Assembly: GCA_015143295.1 (NCBI GenBank)
Contig: CM026571.1
Span: forward strand, 27,804,505-27,868,504
From: Tetracentron sinense
Taxonomy: Eukaryota; Streptophyta; Magnoliopsida; Trochodendrales; Trochodendraceae
Reading direction: 5' to 3'
Length of the DNA: 64,000 nucleotides
Part shown: positions 1-10,949 of the stretch, one piece after another
Numbering within the stretch: the stretch's first letter is position 1
How the letters are laid out: every line of letters starts with the position of its first letter
The notes under the pieces: generated by a model
Told to the model about the DNA's origin: nothing
Databases searched by the model: none
Seen by the model: only the letters and a program-made list of their open reading frames with translations
Made by a program: the position numbers and the translations under genes

Positions 1-63
1 GGTTATGAAACCGATCGATCGGTAGGCAACCGATAGCTCGGTATCGACCACCGATCGATCGGT
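1..63. promoter_or_regulatory. TCGA-centred palindrome cluster of LTR C
   Basis: Two perfect 14-bp palindromes ACCGATCGATCGGT at 10-23 and 50-63, with an imperfect copy (ACCGATAGCTCGGT) between them. They lie just upstream of the presumed transcription start. The cluster continues left of the window and is complete in the 3' LTR at about 9765-9935. Confidence 0.7.
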
Positions 64-1385
64 GTATCGTGTTTTGTAGAAATTTCAGTAAGGGTGTTTC
101 GGTCTTTTGGCATTTCACTCTTTACTCTTAAGGGTCGCCCGAACCTTTAGGGCTCATTTACAACACTTAGAGACATTTGAGAGTTAGAGAAAGAGGAGAG
201 GGCGATTTCTAACCTAGGGTTTCCATTTGGGGAAGAAATCAAAAGGGGTGAAGACTTAGATCAACCTCAAGAACTCGTGGAGCTCGTGTTCCAAGCTAGG
301 GTAGGGCCTCACGAGCGTTTTTGGAGGATTTTTCTTCCTCATTGATCAAGGTCGGTACTTCTTGCTACCCTCCTAGTCATAGTTCCTCTTTTCCTCCATG
401 TTTCTTTGTTTTCCTTCATCTATGCTTATGCTATGAGTTGGGATGTGTGGATGTTGTGAATGGAGATGGAATGGGCGATTGGATGCCAATGGTTGTGTTG
501 TGATAATTGAAATGGGGAGGGCATTGTATCCATAATGAACAAACATGTATGATGGAATTATAACCCACCTAGAAAAGCATGTTGTAGGGTTAACAAATAA
601 TGAACATACCATGTTTGATGGAATGCCGAGGTGAATAAAATGAATAATAAATTAAGAAAATGCATGCTCAAAGTTTATGGAAATAGTTTGGGTTATGATA
701 GTGTGTTTTCGTGCTTTCCCTAAATTGTTTAATTTGTTACTTGTTTAAATGATGATGTGCAATGTATTGTGAAATCCCCAAACATGTCATATTTAAATTC
801 AATTGCAAGTATGCACACGACTTCCATGAGCATGGCATGCATGACATGATTTATCGTATTTTCAAGAACATGATTAGAGGTGGGACATATCCTACGATAT
901 GTTTTACCTCGCTTTTCACAAGAAAACAATAACAAACATTCCACGAGGGGTCTCCCCTCACTCACAAGTGCATAGCATAAAGAAGGGCCTCCCTTCTCTT
1001 GCAAGTACATACATATCATGAAGAAGGGTCTCCCTTCCCTCTCAAGTCATCTCACAAGGGCATCTCACAAGTACATCTTACAAGTGTATCTCACAAGTTA
1101 CATGATCACAAGCAAGCATGCATAACATGCATGACATGACATGATATACAAGAATCAAGCAAGATAGACAAGACAAGTTTTCAAGCACGAAAGTGGTACT
1201 TTAAGTCAAGTCAAGTGCACGGTATTTTCAAGGGTTTTATCGGCTTTTATGAATGCAAGAATGATTATATACTGCTTTACTTTATTGTTATGATATGAAT
1301 TATTCCTGCTTTATTAGTGTGAATTGTTTCCTGCTCTATGTATCGCTATCTGTATGCTATGACTGTTGGTTAGTATTTGGTACAC

Positions 1386-1406
1386 GCTGAGTATTCCTTG
1401 CTCAGC
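1386..1406 (+). other. Conserved LTR hairpin
   Basis: Stem GCTGAG/CTCAGC with a 9-nt loop TATTCCTTG. The same stem-loop sits at the same place in LTRs A, D, E, I and C-prime, about 20 nt before the candidate splice acceptor and the small reading frame. Confidence 0.65.
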
Positions 1407-1414
1407 CGTCGTTT

Positions 1415-1543
1415 ATGTCGACAGGTTCTGAGGGAGCAACTACTCCATTTGATGTCTGTGCTCCGAGCCCTTGGGTGGAGGAGGAGTACGTCGAGGAACC
1501 TCCAGTAGAGGGTTACCATTTGGTGGGTGTAGATTCTGAGTGA
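1415..1543 (+). CDS. LTR-embedded small reading frame (C, 5' LTR copy)
   Basis: A 42-codon frame from ATG to TGA inside the LTR. It starts MSTG, has PFDVC at residues 11-15 and PWVEEEY around residues 19-25, and is rich in Glu. Related frames occur at the matching place in LTRs C-prime, A, A2, D, E, I, J and L. Between families the differences fall mostly at third codon positions, which argues for past or present coding. I know of no named family for it. The start is uncertain: splicing at the CAG|GT at 1424 would remove the ATG. Function unknown. Confidence 0.55.
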   Translation: MSTGSEGATTPFDVCAPSPWVEEEYVEEPPVEGYHLVGVDSE

Positions 1544-1832
1544 CATAGCTGTGGGTGAGTTGAGAGAGATATGTCCATGTATTTTGGCGGGCATGTCCGG
1601 ACTTTCTTTTGGTTTCCATTTTGTATAAACTTGGATTTACGTATGTATATACATAGAGGTTTGGTAGACTTCCGCTGTACCATGTTAGAGTATGTTTCCA
1701 CTGTTTTTATCCTCTATTGTATATGCTCTGTGGGTTTTGCAGGTTGGTTTGTCAAGTAAGTCATGCAAGCCAGGATTAGTCGTCCAAGATTCACTCTAAC
1801 TCCTAGGGTGGGTCTCGGGTCGCGACAAAAAG

Positions 1833-1844
1833 TGGTATCAAAGC
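1833..1844 (+). other. Primer-binding site, element C
   Basis: TGGTATCAAAGC five bases after the LTR end. It is complementary to the 3' end of plant initiator Met tRNA, the usual primer of plant LTR elements. Confidence 0.85.
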
Positions 1845-2186
1845 TTAGGCTTTAGGTGTCTAGGGTCACTTAGAATCTAATACTGTCGCGACCCGAAACC
1901 CACCCTAGGAGTTAGAGTGAACTTTGGACGACTAATCATGGATTACATGTCTTTCTTGACAAACCAACCTGCAAAAACCCACAGAGCATATACAATAGAG
2001 GATATAAACAACGGAAACATAATCTAACATAGCACAGCGGAAGACTAACAACCCCTATGTATATACATACTTAAATCCAAGTTTACACAAAAAGGAATCC
2101 ATAAGAAAACGCGGACATGCCCGTCAAAATACATAAATCTAACTCTCATCTCACCCACAGCTAATTCACTCAGAATCTACAACCAC

Positions 2187-2306
2187 CTAATGGTAACCCT
2201 CTACTGGAGGTTCCTCCAAAGGTTCCTCGGCGTACTCCTCCTCCACCCAAGGGCTTGGAGCACAGATATCAAATGGAGCAGCTGCTCTGCCATCACCTGC
2301 CGACAT
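2187..2306 (-). CDS. LTR-embedded small reading frame (C-prime)
   Basis: A 39-codon minus-strand frame, ATG at 2306 and stop at 2187-2189. It starts MSAG, with PFDIC at residues 11-15 and PWVEEEY at 19-25, and ends EGYH. It matches the frame in LTR C with one in-frame 4-residue duplication-like addition (LEEP). Frame kept despite substitutions. Function unknown. Confidence 0.55.
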   Translation of the reverse strand: MSAGDGRAAAPFDICAPSPWVEEEYAEEPLEEPPVEGYH

Positions 2307-3717
2307 AAGAAGTACGGCTGAGCATGGAATACTCAGCGGGTACTAAGCACTAACCAACAGCCATAGGATACAGATAGCATACATAAAGCAGGAACAATTC
2401 ATATATGTTAGAAGGAAACAATTCATATCATACGAGGAAGCAAAGAAATTTATAATCATGCTTGTATTTCGTAGAAACCGATAAAACCTCTTGAAAACAT
2501 CGTGCACTTGACTTGGCTTGAAATATCTTTTCGTACTTGAAAGCTTGTCTTGTCTATCTTACTTGATTCTTGTATGTCGTGTCATGTCATGCATGTCATG
2601 CGTGCTTGCTTGTGATCATGTAACTTGTAAGATTCTCTTGTGAGATATCCTTGTGAGATGCGCTTGAGAGGGAAGGGAGACCCTTCTTTATGCAATGCAC
2701 TTGCGAGGGAAGGGAGACCCTTCTTCATGATATGAATGTACTTGCGAGGGAAGGGAGGCCCTTCTTCATGATATGCACTTGTGAGTGAGGGGAGGCCCCT
2801 CGTGGAATGTTGGTTCTTGTCTTCTTGTGAAAAGCGAGGTAAAACATATTGTAGGATATGTCCCACCTCTAACCATGTTCTTGAAAACCTCGATATATCA
2901 TGTCATGCATGCCGTGCTCGTGGGAACCGTGTACATACTTGCATTTAAATTTAAAGATGACATTTGGGTAATTTCACAACACAAATAGCATCAATGATTG
3001 AGCAATGTAATATTCATAACATTTAGGGGAAAGCAGGAAACACACTATCATAGGCCCTAGCAATATTCATAATTTATTAGGCATGCATTTCCGAATTTAC
3101 AACTCACTGTATTCACCTTGGCATTTCATCAAACATGGTGTGTTCATTATGGATTTACCCTACGACATGCTTTTCTAGGTGGGTTTCACTCAGTCATACA
3201 TGTATGTTCATTATTTGGAACAATGCCCTTCCCCATTTATTCATCACACAAAACCATTGGCATCCAGTCGCCCATTCCATCTCCATTCACCATTCACGAC
3301 CATCCATCACATAATACATGTGTAAATAAAGAAAATAAAGAGAAAAGGAGGGAAATGAGGAACTATAACTAGGAGGGTAGCAAGAAGCACCGACCTTGAA
3401 GAGATGAAGAAGAAATCCCTCTTCCAAACGACTGTAAATTGCTGTCCTAGCTTGGAACACGAGCTTCGCACGAGCTTGGGCCGAGATCTTGAAGAAAACC
3501 GGACTGGGAGTGATCTAGGGTCTCAAAACCCCTTTGATTTCTCTTCCAAAGACAAACCCTAGGTTTGGAATCGCCTTCTCCCTTGTTTCCTAATCTCTCA
3601 GACTCTCTAAGTGTCGAATGATGCCCTAAAGACTCGGGTTAAATTCTTAAGGTAAGAGTGGACCGACAAAAGACCATAATACCCTTACTGGAATTACTGT
3701 ACAACCACGAATGCTGA

Positions 3718-4078
3718 ACACGTTGTGCTGTGAATAGTGCCGAACCCGTGGTGCTGTGAACAGTGCCACTCGTTGTGCTGTGAATAGTGCCAACTCGTCG
3801 TACCGTGAATAGTGCTGACTCGTTGTGCCGTGAATAGTGCTGAACACGTTGTGCCGTGAGCAGTGCCGAACCCGTGGTGCTGTGAACAGTGCCACTCGTT
3901 GTGCCATGAATAGTGCTGAACACGTTGTGCCGTGAACAGTGCCGAACCCGTGGTGCTGTGAACGGTGCCACTCGTTGTGCTGTGAATAGTGCCAACTCGT
4001 TGTGCCGTGAATAGTGCTGAACACGTTGTGCCATGAACAGTGCCGAACCCATGGTGCTGTGAACGGTGCCACTCGTTG
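3718..4078. repeat. 25-bp tandem array in solo LTR C-prime
   Basis: About 14 units of 25-27 bp built on CGTTGTGCYGTGAATAGTGC, with unit types alternating in a loose higher-order pattern. Because the period is not a multiple of three and stops are rare, all three minus-strand frames stay open for over 140 codons. This is a repeat artefact, not a gene. It fills the place where other LTRs carry TCGA palindromes. Confidence 0.85.
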
Positions 4079-4099
4079 TCCGTTGACTCATGTACCACG

Positions 4100-4332
4100 T
4101 GCCCATTGTTGTTGCACAACGTACCCGTTGTTGTTGCACAACGGATGCACAACGCATACGTTACCAGAGCTCGAGCTACGTTCTCAGAGTACGTTGTTTG
4201 TGCTACGTTATCAGAGTACGACGTCAGAGCACGTCCTTAGTGCCTTCCGAGCTACGTCCTTAGTGACAACCGAGCTACGTCCTTAGCGCATAACCGAGCT
4301 ACGTCCTTAGTGACAACCGAGCTACGTCCTGC
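4100..4332. repeat. Second short-repeat array in solo LTR C-prime
   Basis: GTTGTTGTTGCACAACG units that can fold on themselves (about 4107-4160), followed by at least four copies of a 23-bp unit containing GAGCTACGTCCTTAGTG (about 4220-4332). It lies next to the conserved LTR block that reads, in reverse complement, as AGTTGAATCGTCAAAATCGG. Confidence 0.75.
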
Positions 4333-4845
4333 CTGCAGGCCCAGACTGTTTTGGCCATATCTCTTGACTCGTTCATCCGATTTTGACGATTCAACTTGCG
4401 TTGGGTTCGTACTTCGAAAAGGAACATTTCTGACATTTCAAAATTTCCAATTTCTTCCTTATTTATTAATTATACCTCTTTAAGGGCAAACTGGCAACGA
4501 AAATGCCAAGTATTAAGCATGAAAAAGTCTGGGGCTCTACAAATACCAAGGCTTGACAAAAGCATATGTTAGTAAACAAGTTGGGAAGGAAGGAAGTCGG
4601 AACCGAGTCATGATCCAAGTGTAAGACTAAACTTTAGTCTTAGTCAAAATGGTTTTTTCAACCAAGTACGAGTCTTAGGAACGCTAGAACACCAAGGTAT
4701 AATATTATAAATACACTGATGGTTGTGATGCGATGTATATTAGTTTTATACAGTTAATACAATTGAATTATTATGAACTGGAATTGTGAGAAATTGTGGT
4801 TTCAAGTGAGACTAATGTGGTGCTATTGTTCTCAGGGCTTTAGTC

Positions 4846-6094
4846 ATGAGGCAGGGCACACGGGGTCGTGGACCACACACCAGAGCTTCATCTTCTTCTA
4901 GAGATGAGGATGAGCAGCCGGACCTCTCACAGGTCTTAGGCTCTATTGCTGAGACTCTCGCCATCCTGGCGGCTCGGCATGCTATACCTTCTTCAGCGGC
5001 ACCTACTCCACCGCCTATGGCTCCAGTACATCGTACAGCTGGGGTTGAGGCATTCAAGAGATTGAGGCCTCCATCAGCCCATGGGAGTGTGGACCCTCTT
5101 GCTGCGGAGGCGTGGATCCTCCAGATGGAGAAGATCTTTGCGGTCCTCTCGCCCACAGAGGAGGATAGAGTAGCATGGGCAGTTTTCATGCTAGAGGGCA
5201 AAGCCCACCATTGGTGGTTGTCCGAATTGAGGATGCGAGATTTGACCATGCAGGGTCAACCTTGGACTTGGGAGGAGTTCAAGGATACTTTTTATAAGAA
5301 GTACTTTCCTGTTGGAGCACGGGAAAAGAAAGAAAGAGAGTTCATTGACCTAGAGCAAGGTTCGATAACCGTGGCAGCTTATGAGGCTAAGTTCTCGAAA
5401 CTCTCTAGATTTGCGCCTCACATGGTTGCTACTGAGGCAAGGAAGGTGAGGAGATTTAAGCAAGGGCTTAAGGATATCATTATGGAGAAAGTATCGGCTT
5501 TCAGGCACGCTACTTATCCGGAAGTAGTAGACAAAGTCTTATTGATCGAGGTAAATTCTGAGGCAGTGTCCAAGAAGAGGCAGTTGGCGAGAGGCCAAGC
5601 CAGTAGTTCAGCACCTCCAGAGAGGCGGGATCGTACCGGCCCTTATCAGTACATGTGGCCAGCACCACCTATAAGGCCATCATATGCGCCTCCAGTTCCA
5701 TGGCCATACATGCCTCAGGCGCCGTGACCTCAGGCTCTTCCAGCTCCATGGCCAGTTGCACCTCAGACGGTGAGGTATACTCCACCTCTGGCCCCTCCGA
5801 CCTATACACACGAGGTCTGCACTTCGTGCGGCCGAAGGCACCCAGTAGGAGATTACCGAAGGGCATCGGGTCGATGTTTTCATTGTGGTTGCCAGGGCCA
5901 TGTGATCAGGGATTGCCCCAGTCGGCATTTACTAGGCCAGTCTCAGGGGATTAGGCCCCCAGCACGCCTAGCAGGATCATACCAGGCGTCATCCCAGACT
6001 ACCCGGTCTACACCTCCGCCTCACCAGGTGAACCAGGGGCAAGTTTTTGCCTTGACAGAGGGTGATGCACTTGCATCTGATGATGTGGTGCAAG
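4846..6094 (+). pseudogene. gag: Element C gag (Tekay type)
   Basis: Gag polyprotein of element C, about 416 codons, starting MRQGTRGRG as Tekay Gags do. The capsid-like domain (about residues 60-220) includes the HHWW and TWEEF-type motifs. A Cys/His-like segment is followed by the CCHC knuckle CFHCGCQGHVIRDC near residues 342-355. One in-frame TGA at 5725-5727 separates the capsid part from the knuckle. It is followed by a candidate intron with donor CAAG|GTACG at 6094|6095. If that is not spliced, the frame runs to a TGA ending at 6198. Role: particle formation and RNA packaging. Confidence 0.88.
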
Positions 6095-6236
6095 GTACGC
6101 GTTTAGAGTTATTCTTTTATCCGCAATTGTCATGTTATGCTTTACTCCTTGTGTACGTATGTGGCCTGCTATATATCTATCTACCTATATACATATGATG
6201 TGATGCATGGATTGACGTAGCTAGTTGAAATTTCAG
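6095..6236 (+). other. Candidate gag-protease intron, element C
   Basis: A 142-bp AT-rich stretch with GT...AG ends: donor CAAG|GTACGCG, acceptor TTGAAATTTCAG|GA. It is phase 1. Removing it joins VVQ-G to [15 protein letters not shown], the protease start, in one frame. A TTGAC branch-point-like motif lies about 25 nt before the acceptor. Elements A and A2 have the same arrangement; L has the same donor. Confidence 0.7.
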
Positions 6237-8660
6237 GAACCCTACTAGTCAACAAATGTTTGGCTAGAGTATTGATTGATACTCGGTCTACTCATTCATT
6301 TGTCTTACCAAGCTTTTCAGAAGGCTTTTCTGTGGAGCCTAGTTAGCTAGAACCGGAGTTAGCCATTTCGACTCCTCTCAGCAAAACAGTATTGACAGAT
6401 AAAGTGTGTCGAAATAGTGTGGTTCAAGTGGGAAGCCACGAGTTGGCGGTTGATCTAATCGTTCTCGGATTTCAAGACTTTGATGTTATATTGGGAATAG
6501 ATTAGTTAGCAGCGCATCATGGGCATGTAGATTGCTTTGAGAAGATAGTACTCTTCCGGTCAGTGGAAGGCAAGTCATTTCATTTTCGGGGGTTGAGAAG
6601 TAGAGATATTGCCCGTTTTCCAGCGTTGAGTATAGTGAACCCCAAGGCAAAGGACTCTTTGACTATTCCAGTCGTGAGTGAATTCCTAGATGTATTTCTA
6701 GAGGAGTTACCAGGGTTGCCTCCAGACAGGAAGATTGAGTTTGTGATCGAGCTTGCACCAGGCACAGCTCCTATTTTCAAGGCTCCGTATAGAATGGCCC
6801 CGATTGAACTCAAAGAGTTGAAGACTCAATTGGAGGAATTGCACGGTCTTGGTTTCATTGGACCAAGTGCCTCACCATGGGGTACCCCGGTTTTGTTTGT
6901 CAAGAAGAAGGATGGCTCGATGCGACTCTGCATCGATTACCTGCAATTGAACAAAGTCACTATAAAGAATAGGTATCCATTACCTAGAATTGATGACTTG
7001 TTCGATCAGTTAAAGAGAGCGAAATTTTTCTCTAAGATTGATCTTCGGTCGGGTTACCACCAGTTGAAGATCAAGGTGGAAGATATTCCCAAAACTGCTT
7101 TCCGGACTCGGTATAGGCACTACGAGTTCTTGGTGATGCTTTTTGGTCTCACAAATGCGCTGGCAGCTTTTATGGACTTAATGAACCGGGTGTTCCGGCC
7201 ATACCTGGATCGATGCGTGATCGTGTTTGTTGATGATATTTTGGTGTATTCCCAGACACGGGAAGATCACATGTGAGACCTTCGCCTTGCTTTGGAGATG
7301 CTGAGAGAGCACAAGTTGTATGCTAAATTAAGCAAGTGTGAGTTTTGCTTGGAAGAGGTGGCATTCCTAAGCCACGTTGTATCTGCGGAAGGTATTTCGG
7401 TAGATCCGAAGAAGATAGAGGCAGTCATGATTGGGCGAGGCCCAAGAGTGTCACGGAGATACGCAGTTTCCTTGGGTCGGTAGGCTATTACAGGAGATTT
7501 GTGGAGGGTTTCTCCAGCCTTGCGGCACCGCTCACTTACCTAACAAGGAAAAATGCAAAGTTTGTATGGAGTGACAAGTGCGAGATCAGTTTCACGGAAC
7601 TGAAGAAGAGGCTTACCACAGCCCCCGTCCTTACTGTGCCATACGGACCTTATGGGTATGAGGTGTATAGTGATGCCTCGCACGTTGGACTTGGGTGTGT
7701 ACTCATACAGCACAAGAAAGTCATTGCCTATGCATCAACGCAATTGAAGGAGCATGAGAAGAATTACCCCACGCACGACTTAGAGCTTGCCGCAGTCGTG
7801 TTTGCACTCAAGATTTGGTGACACTACCTTTACGGGGTAGAATTCTATATGTATACGGATCACAAGAGCCTCAAGTATCTCTTTTCCTAAAAAGAGCTAA
7901 ATCTAAGGCAACAGCGTTGGATGGAATTTTTGAAAGACTATGATTGTACTATTCAATACCACCCCGGGTAAAGCAAATGTAGTGGCGGATGCTTTGAGTA
8001 GAAGACCTCCGGGGTTATTAGCACACATGTTGGTGCAGGAATGGAAGCTACTTGAAGATTCGGCAAATCTGGACATCAGTGTGAATGACTCTGTCCGTAG
8101 TCCTATCTTGGCAAATGTCACGGTTCGGCCATACATTATAGATTTGATCCAAGAATACCAAGCCACAGATGCTGAATTATTGGCTTATCGGGGCAAGGAA
8201 GTTGCCAAGGGTAGTGAAGACTTTTCTCTCACTAGCCGAGGTGCTATCACATTCAAAGGAAGGCTGTGTGTTCCGGCCAATGCAGATCTTCGACGAGAGA
8301 TCATGGATGAAGCACATCGTTCGAAGTACATAATGCATCCTGGGGGTACAAAGATGTACCGGAACCTCAAGATTCACTTTTGGTGGCAAAATATGAAGAG
8401 GGATGTTGCGGAGTATGTGCCACGGTGTTTGGTGTGTCAGCAGGTGAAAGCAAAGCACATGCGGCCCGCAGGCCTATTACAGTCTCATCATATTCCCGAG
8501 TGGAAATGGGAGAACATATCCATGGATTTCATAGTTGGCTTGCCAAAGACGGCAAGGGGCTCAGATGCGATATGGGTAGTAGTGGATCGTTTGACAAAGT
8601 CCACTCATTTCCTACCCTACCGAACTACTTTCAACTCTAGCCAGTTGGCCGTGCTATACT
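6237..8660 (+). pseudogene. pol: Element C pol, PR-RT-RNaseH-IN (N-terminal part)
   Basis: Protease, reverse transcriptase, RNase H and the first part of integrase. The protease catalytic motif reads DTR rather than DTG. RT has [15 protein letters not shown] and FVDDILVYS (about 7222-7250). RNase H has VYSDAS and DHKSLKYLF. Integrase has its HHCC zinc region and the first DDE segment (MDFIVGLP). Breaks: stops near 6344 (TAG), 6502 (TAG), 7274 (TGA), 7819 (TGA) and about 7888 (TAA), plus frameshifts near 7430 and 7965. The reading stops at an inversion breakpoint at about 8660; the rest of integrase is on the other strand next door. Confidence 0.9.
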
Positions 8661-8722
8661 TTAAAGGCAAAATGGCCACGAAAGTGCCATGCATTAAGCA
8701 TGAAAAAGTCTGGGGCTCTACA

Positions 8723-8737
8723 TCCTCCCCCACTTAC
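8723..8737 (-). other. Polypurine tract, element C (inverted)
   Basis: GTAAGTGGGGGAGGA in reverse complement, immediately before the LTR start TGTAGAG. This is the plus-strand primer site of the element. Confidence 0.75.
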
Positions 8738-8803
8738 AAAAAATTTCATCCTCGAAATTTAGACGATACTTGCAGTACAAACCAAAACAAAATTACAAGT
8801 CCA

Positions 8804-9694
8804 TTCAAACAATTCTGGGTACTGCGCTTTGACTTCAGCTTCACGCTCCCATGTAGACTCTTCTTGAGCATGATGTTACCACTGCACGAGAACCAACGGA
8901 ATCGTCTTGTTGCGAAGAACTTGATCTCTCTGATCCAATATATGAACCGGCCTCTCAACTAAGGGGAGATCCTTCGAATTTCCAACGGCTCCAAGTCTAT
9001 GACATGCGAAGGATCCGCAATGTACTTCCGAAGCATAGACATATGGAAAACGTTGTGAACCACGGCCATGTGAGGTGGAAGAGCTACCCTGTAAGCAACC
9101 TCACCAACTCGCGTGTTGATCTCGAACGGGCCAACATATTGAGGACTAAGCTTGCCTTGCCTGCCAAATCTCATATCCCCTTGCTAAGAGATACCTTCAC
9201 AAAGACTTGATCCCCAACCTGGAATTCCAAGTCCCTGCGGCGTGTGTCCGCATAGCTCTTTTGACGATCTTGAGCAGCTTTCAACCGATCCCAGATGATC
9301 TTAACTATACTTGCAGTTTGCTCAATCAACTCCGGACCAAGTACTTTTCTTTCTCCTACCTCATCCCAGTAGAGAGGAGACCTGCAACTTCGCCCATACA
9401 AAGCTCGAATGGAGCCATTTGGATGCTCGCCTGATAGCTATTGTTATAGGCAAATTCAACCAAAGGCAAGTGTTCTTCCCAACTGCCCTTGAAATCTAGC
9501 ATACAAGCTCGAAGCATGTCTTCTATAACTTGGTTCACCCTCTCGGTTTGTCCATCCGTTTGTGGATGAAAAGCAGTGCTTAAATCAAGTCGGGAACCCA
9601 TAGCTTCCTGAAAGCTTTTCCAGAATCTTGACGTGAATCTTGGATCCCGATCTGACACAATACTGACTGACACCCCGTGTAGCCTAACCACTTC
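8804..9694 (-). pseudogene. pol: Element C integrase C-terminus and chromodomain (inverted)
   Basis: Minus-strand continuation of integrase: [29 protein letters not shown] (the DDE region), the GPFEI-type GPY/F module, then a degraded chromodomain with WEREAEVK near the end. The frame is broken near 9370-9400 (Ser/Gly region) and near 8970, with a stop in the chromodomain. It is separated from its own N-terminal half only by the inversion. Confidence 0.87.
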
Positions 9695-10715
9695 CAACGT
9701 AAGTTGAATCGTCAAAATCCGACGAACGAGTCAAAAGATATGGCCAAAACAGTTTGGACCTGCAGACCACCGATCGCTCGGTCCATAGAGCGATCGATCG
9801 GTAGCTATCGACTGGTCAAGATTTTTGTATGGGGAAATTTTTCAGAGAGTAGATTTTTAACCGATCGCTTGGTTATGAAACCGATCGATCGGTAAGCAAC
9901 CGATAGCTCGGTATCGACCACCGATCAATCGGTGTATCGTGTTTTGTAGAAATTTCAGTAAGGGTGTTTCGGTCTTTTAGTGTTTCACTCTTTACTCATA
10001 AGGGTTGCCTGAACCTTTAGGGCTCATTTACAACACTTAGAGACATTTGAGAGTTAGAGAAAGAGGAGAGGGCGATTTCTAACCTTTCCATTTGGGGAAG
10101 AAATCAAAAGGGGTGAAGACTTAGATCAACCTCAAGCCCATTTTCTTTAAGATTCAAGCTCAAGAACTCGTGGAGCTCGTGTTCCAAGCTAGGGCAGCGC
10201 CTCACGAGCATTTTTGGAGGAGTTTTCTTCCTCATTGATCAAGGTCGGTACTTCTTGCTACCCTCCTAGTCATAGTTCCTCTTTTCCTCCATGTTTCTTT
10301 GTTTTCCTTCATCTATGCTTGTGCTATGAGTTGGGATGTGTGGATGTTGTGAATGGAGATGGAATGGGCAATTGGATGACAATGGTTGTGTTGTGATAAT
10401 TGAAATAGAGAGGGCATTGTATCCATAATGAACAAACATGTATGATGGAATTATAACCCACCTAGAAAAGCATGTTGTAGGGTTAACAAATAATGAACAT
10501 ACCATGTTTGATGGAATGCCAAGGTGAATAAAATGAATAATAAATTAAGAAAATGCATGCTTAAAGTTTATGGAAATTGTTTGGGTTATGATAGTGTGTT
10601 TTCGCGCTTTCCCTAAATTGTTTAATTTGTTACTTGTTTAAATGATGATGTGCAATGTATTGTGAAATCACCAAACATGTCATATTTAAATTCAATTGCA
10701 AGTATGAACATGACT
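9695..10715 (+). repeat. Element C 3' LTR, first part
   Basis: Forward LTR sequence beginning at the conserved block AAGTTGAATCGTCAAAATCC, through the palindrome cluster (about 9765-9935), and on to the insertion site of element A. It continues at 19618. Compared with the 5' LTR it carries an extra 25-bp-scale stretch near 10135-10160 and lacks a few bases near 10082. It ends with the duplicated target TGACT (10711-10715). Confidence 0.92.
9765..9935. promoter_or_regulatory. Palindrome cluster of C 3' LTR
   Basis: Repeated CGATCGCTCGGT and CCGATCGATCGGT half and full sites, including ACCGATCGATCGGT at about 9880-9893. They are split by the spacer TTTTTGTATGGGGAAATTTT followed by CAGAGAG. The same spacer occurs in LTRs A, E, I, J and, in looser form, in the copia-type LTR F. 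Confidence 0.65.
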
Positions 10716-10949
10716 TGTAGAGCCCCGAAATTTCATTTCACTAAGAATGAATAGTGTGTGAATAGTGCCCAAGTGTGGTTTCGTACACTTATGGGTCTTA
10801 TGTTAATATATGTGTTTGGAATTATGGCGTATATGTTCCAATGGGTCTATATGTCCTTAGGGAATGTGTTGAAAGCATAAAAGAGTGTTGGAAGTGCATT
10901 GGGGAAGATTCGAGTGGTGTAAACAAGGTTTTTCAGCAAAGCAGGGGTC

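Larger units (their letters stand above)
1..1827 (+). repeat. Element C 5' LTR (left-truncated by window)
   Basis: LTR of a Tekay-type Ty3/gypsy element. It ends in GGGTCGCGACA at 1827, directly before a tRNA-Met primer site. Its sequence is repeated, with small differences, at 9860-10715 plus 19618-20619 (the 3' LTR of the same element). The first few hundred bases lie left of the window. It holds TCGA-centred palindromes (1-63), a CTCACAAG-rich middle (about 1045-1110), a hairpin (1386-1406) and a small conserved reading frame (1415-1543). A candidate leader-intron donor (AAG|GTCGG) is at 350|351 and a candidate acceptor at 1424. Confidence 0.93.
1884..4541 (-). mobile_element. Solo LTR C-prime, inverted, inserted in C leader
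   Basis: A 2,658-bp LTR in reverse orientation. On the plus strand it runs from TGTCGCGACCC to GGGGCTCTACA, and it is flanked by a perfect 5-bp duplication AATAC (1879-1883 and 4542-4546). No internal region is present, so it is a solo LTR left by LTR-LTR recombination. Ends and most of the body match element C, but its promoter-proximal slot carries a 25-bp tandem array instead of TCGA palindromes. A leader-intron donor/acceptor pair is at 3394/2297 on the minus strand. Confidence 0.93.
8660..9695 (-). mobile_element. Inverted segment of element C (IN end, PPT, LTR start)
   Basis: On the minus strand this block reads: end of integrase (9694 to about 8804), polypurine tract (8737-8723), then LTR start TGTAGAGCCCC (8722 to about 8660). 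Forward integrase stops at LYF-K at the left edge and the inverted piece resumes at EVVRLHGV at the right edge, so it is the same element's own 3' part turned around. At the right edge the forward LTR resumes about 100 bp further in, so some LTR sequence was lost. Confidence 0.88.

Noticed and set aside
321-503. 60-codon frame in the C LTR leader, repeated at 10214-10396
   Set aside because: Found only in C copies, crosses the candidate donor, no third-position pattern against other families.
3639-4157. Minus-strand open frames of 141-172 codons rich in HSTTSGTVHSTTG-type repeats
   Set aside because: They are translations of the 25-bp tandem array in solo LTR C-prime, open in all three minus frames, with no start context or conservation elsewhere. 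A repeat artefact.
4812-5249. Antisense frames opposite gag and pol (for example 4812-5249, 13187-13711, 50952-51476)
   Set aside because: Shadows of conserved plus-strand Gag codons; no independent features.
5770-6198. Separate gene for a zinc-finger protein
   Set aside because: It is the 3' part of element C gag after an in-frame stop, reading into the candidate intron.
8808-8960. Second inserted gypsy element in inverse orientation within C
   Set aside because: The inverted block contains exactly the parts C lacks and has no LTR end or target duplication of its own, so an inversion explains it better.
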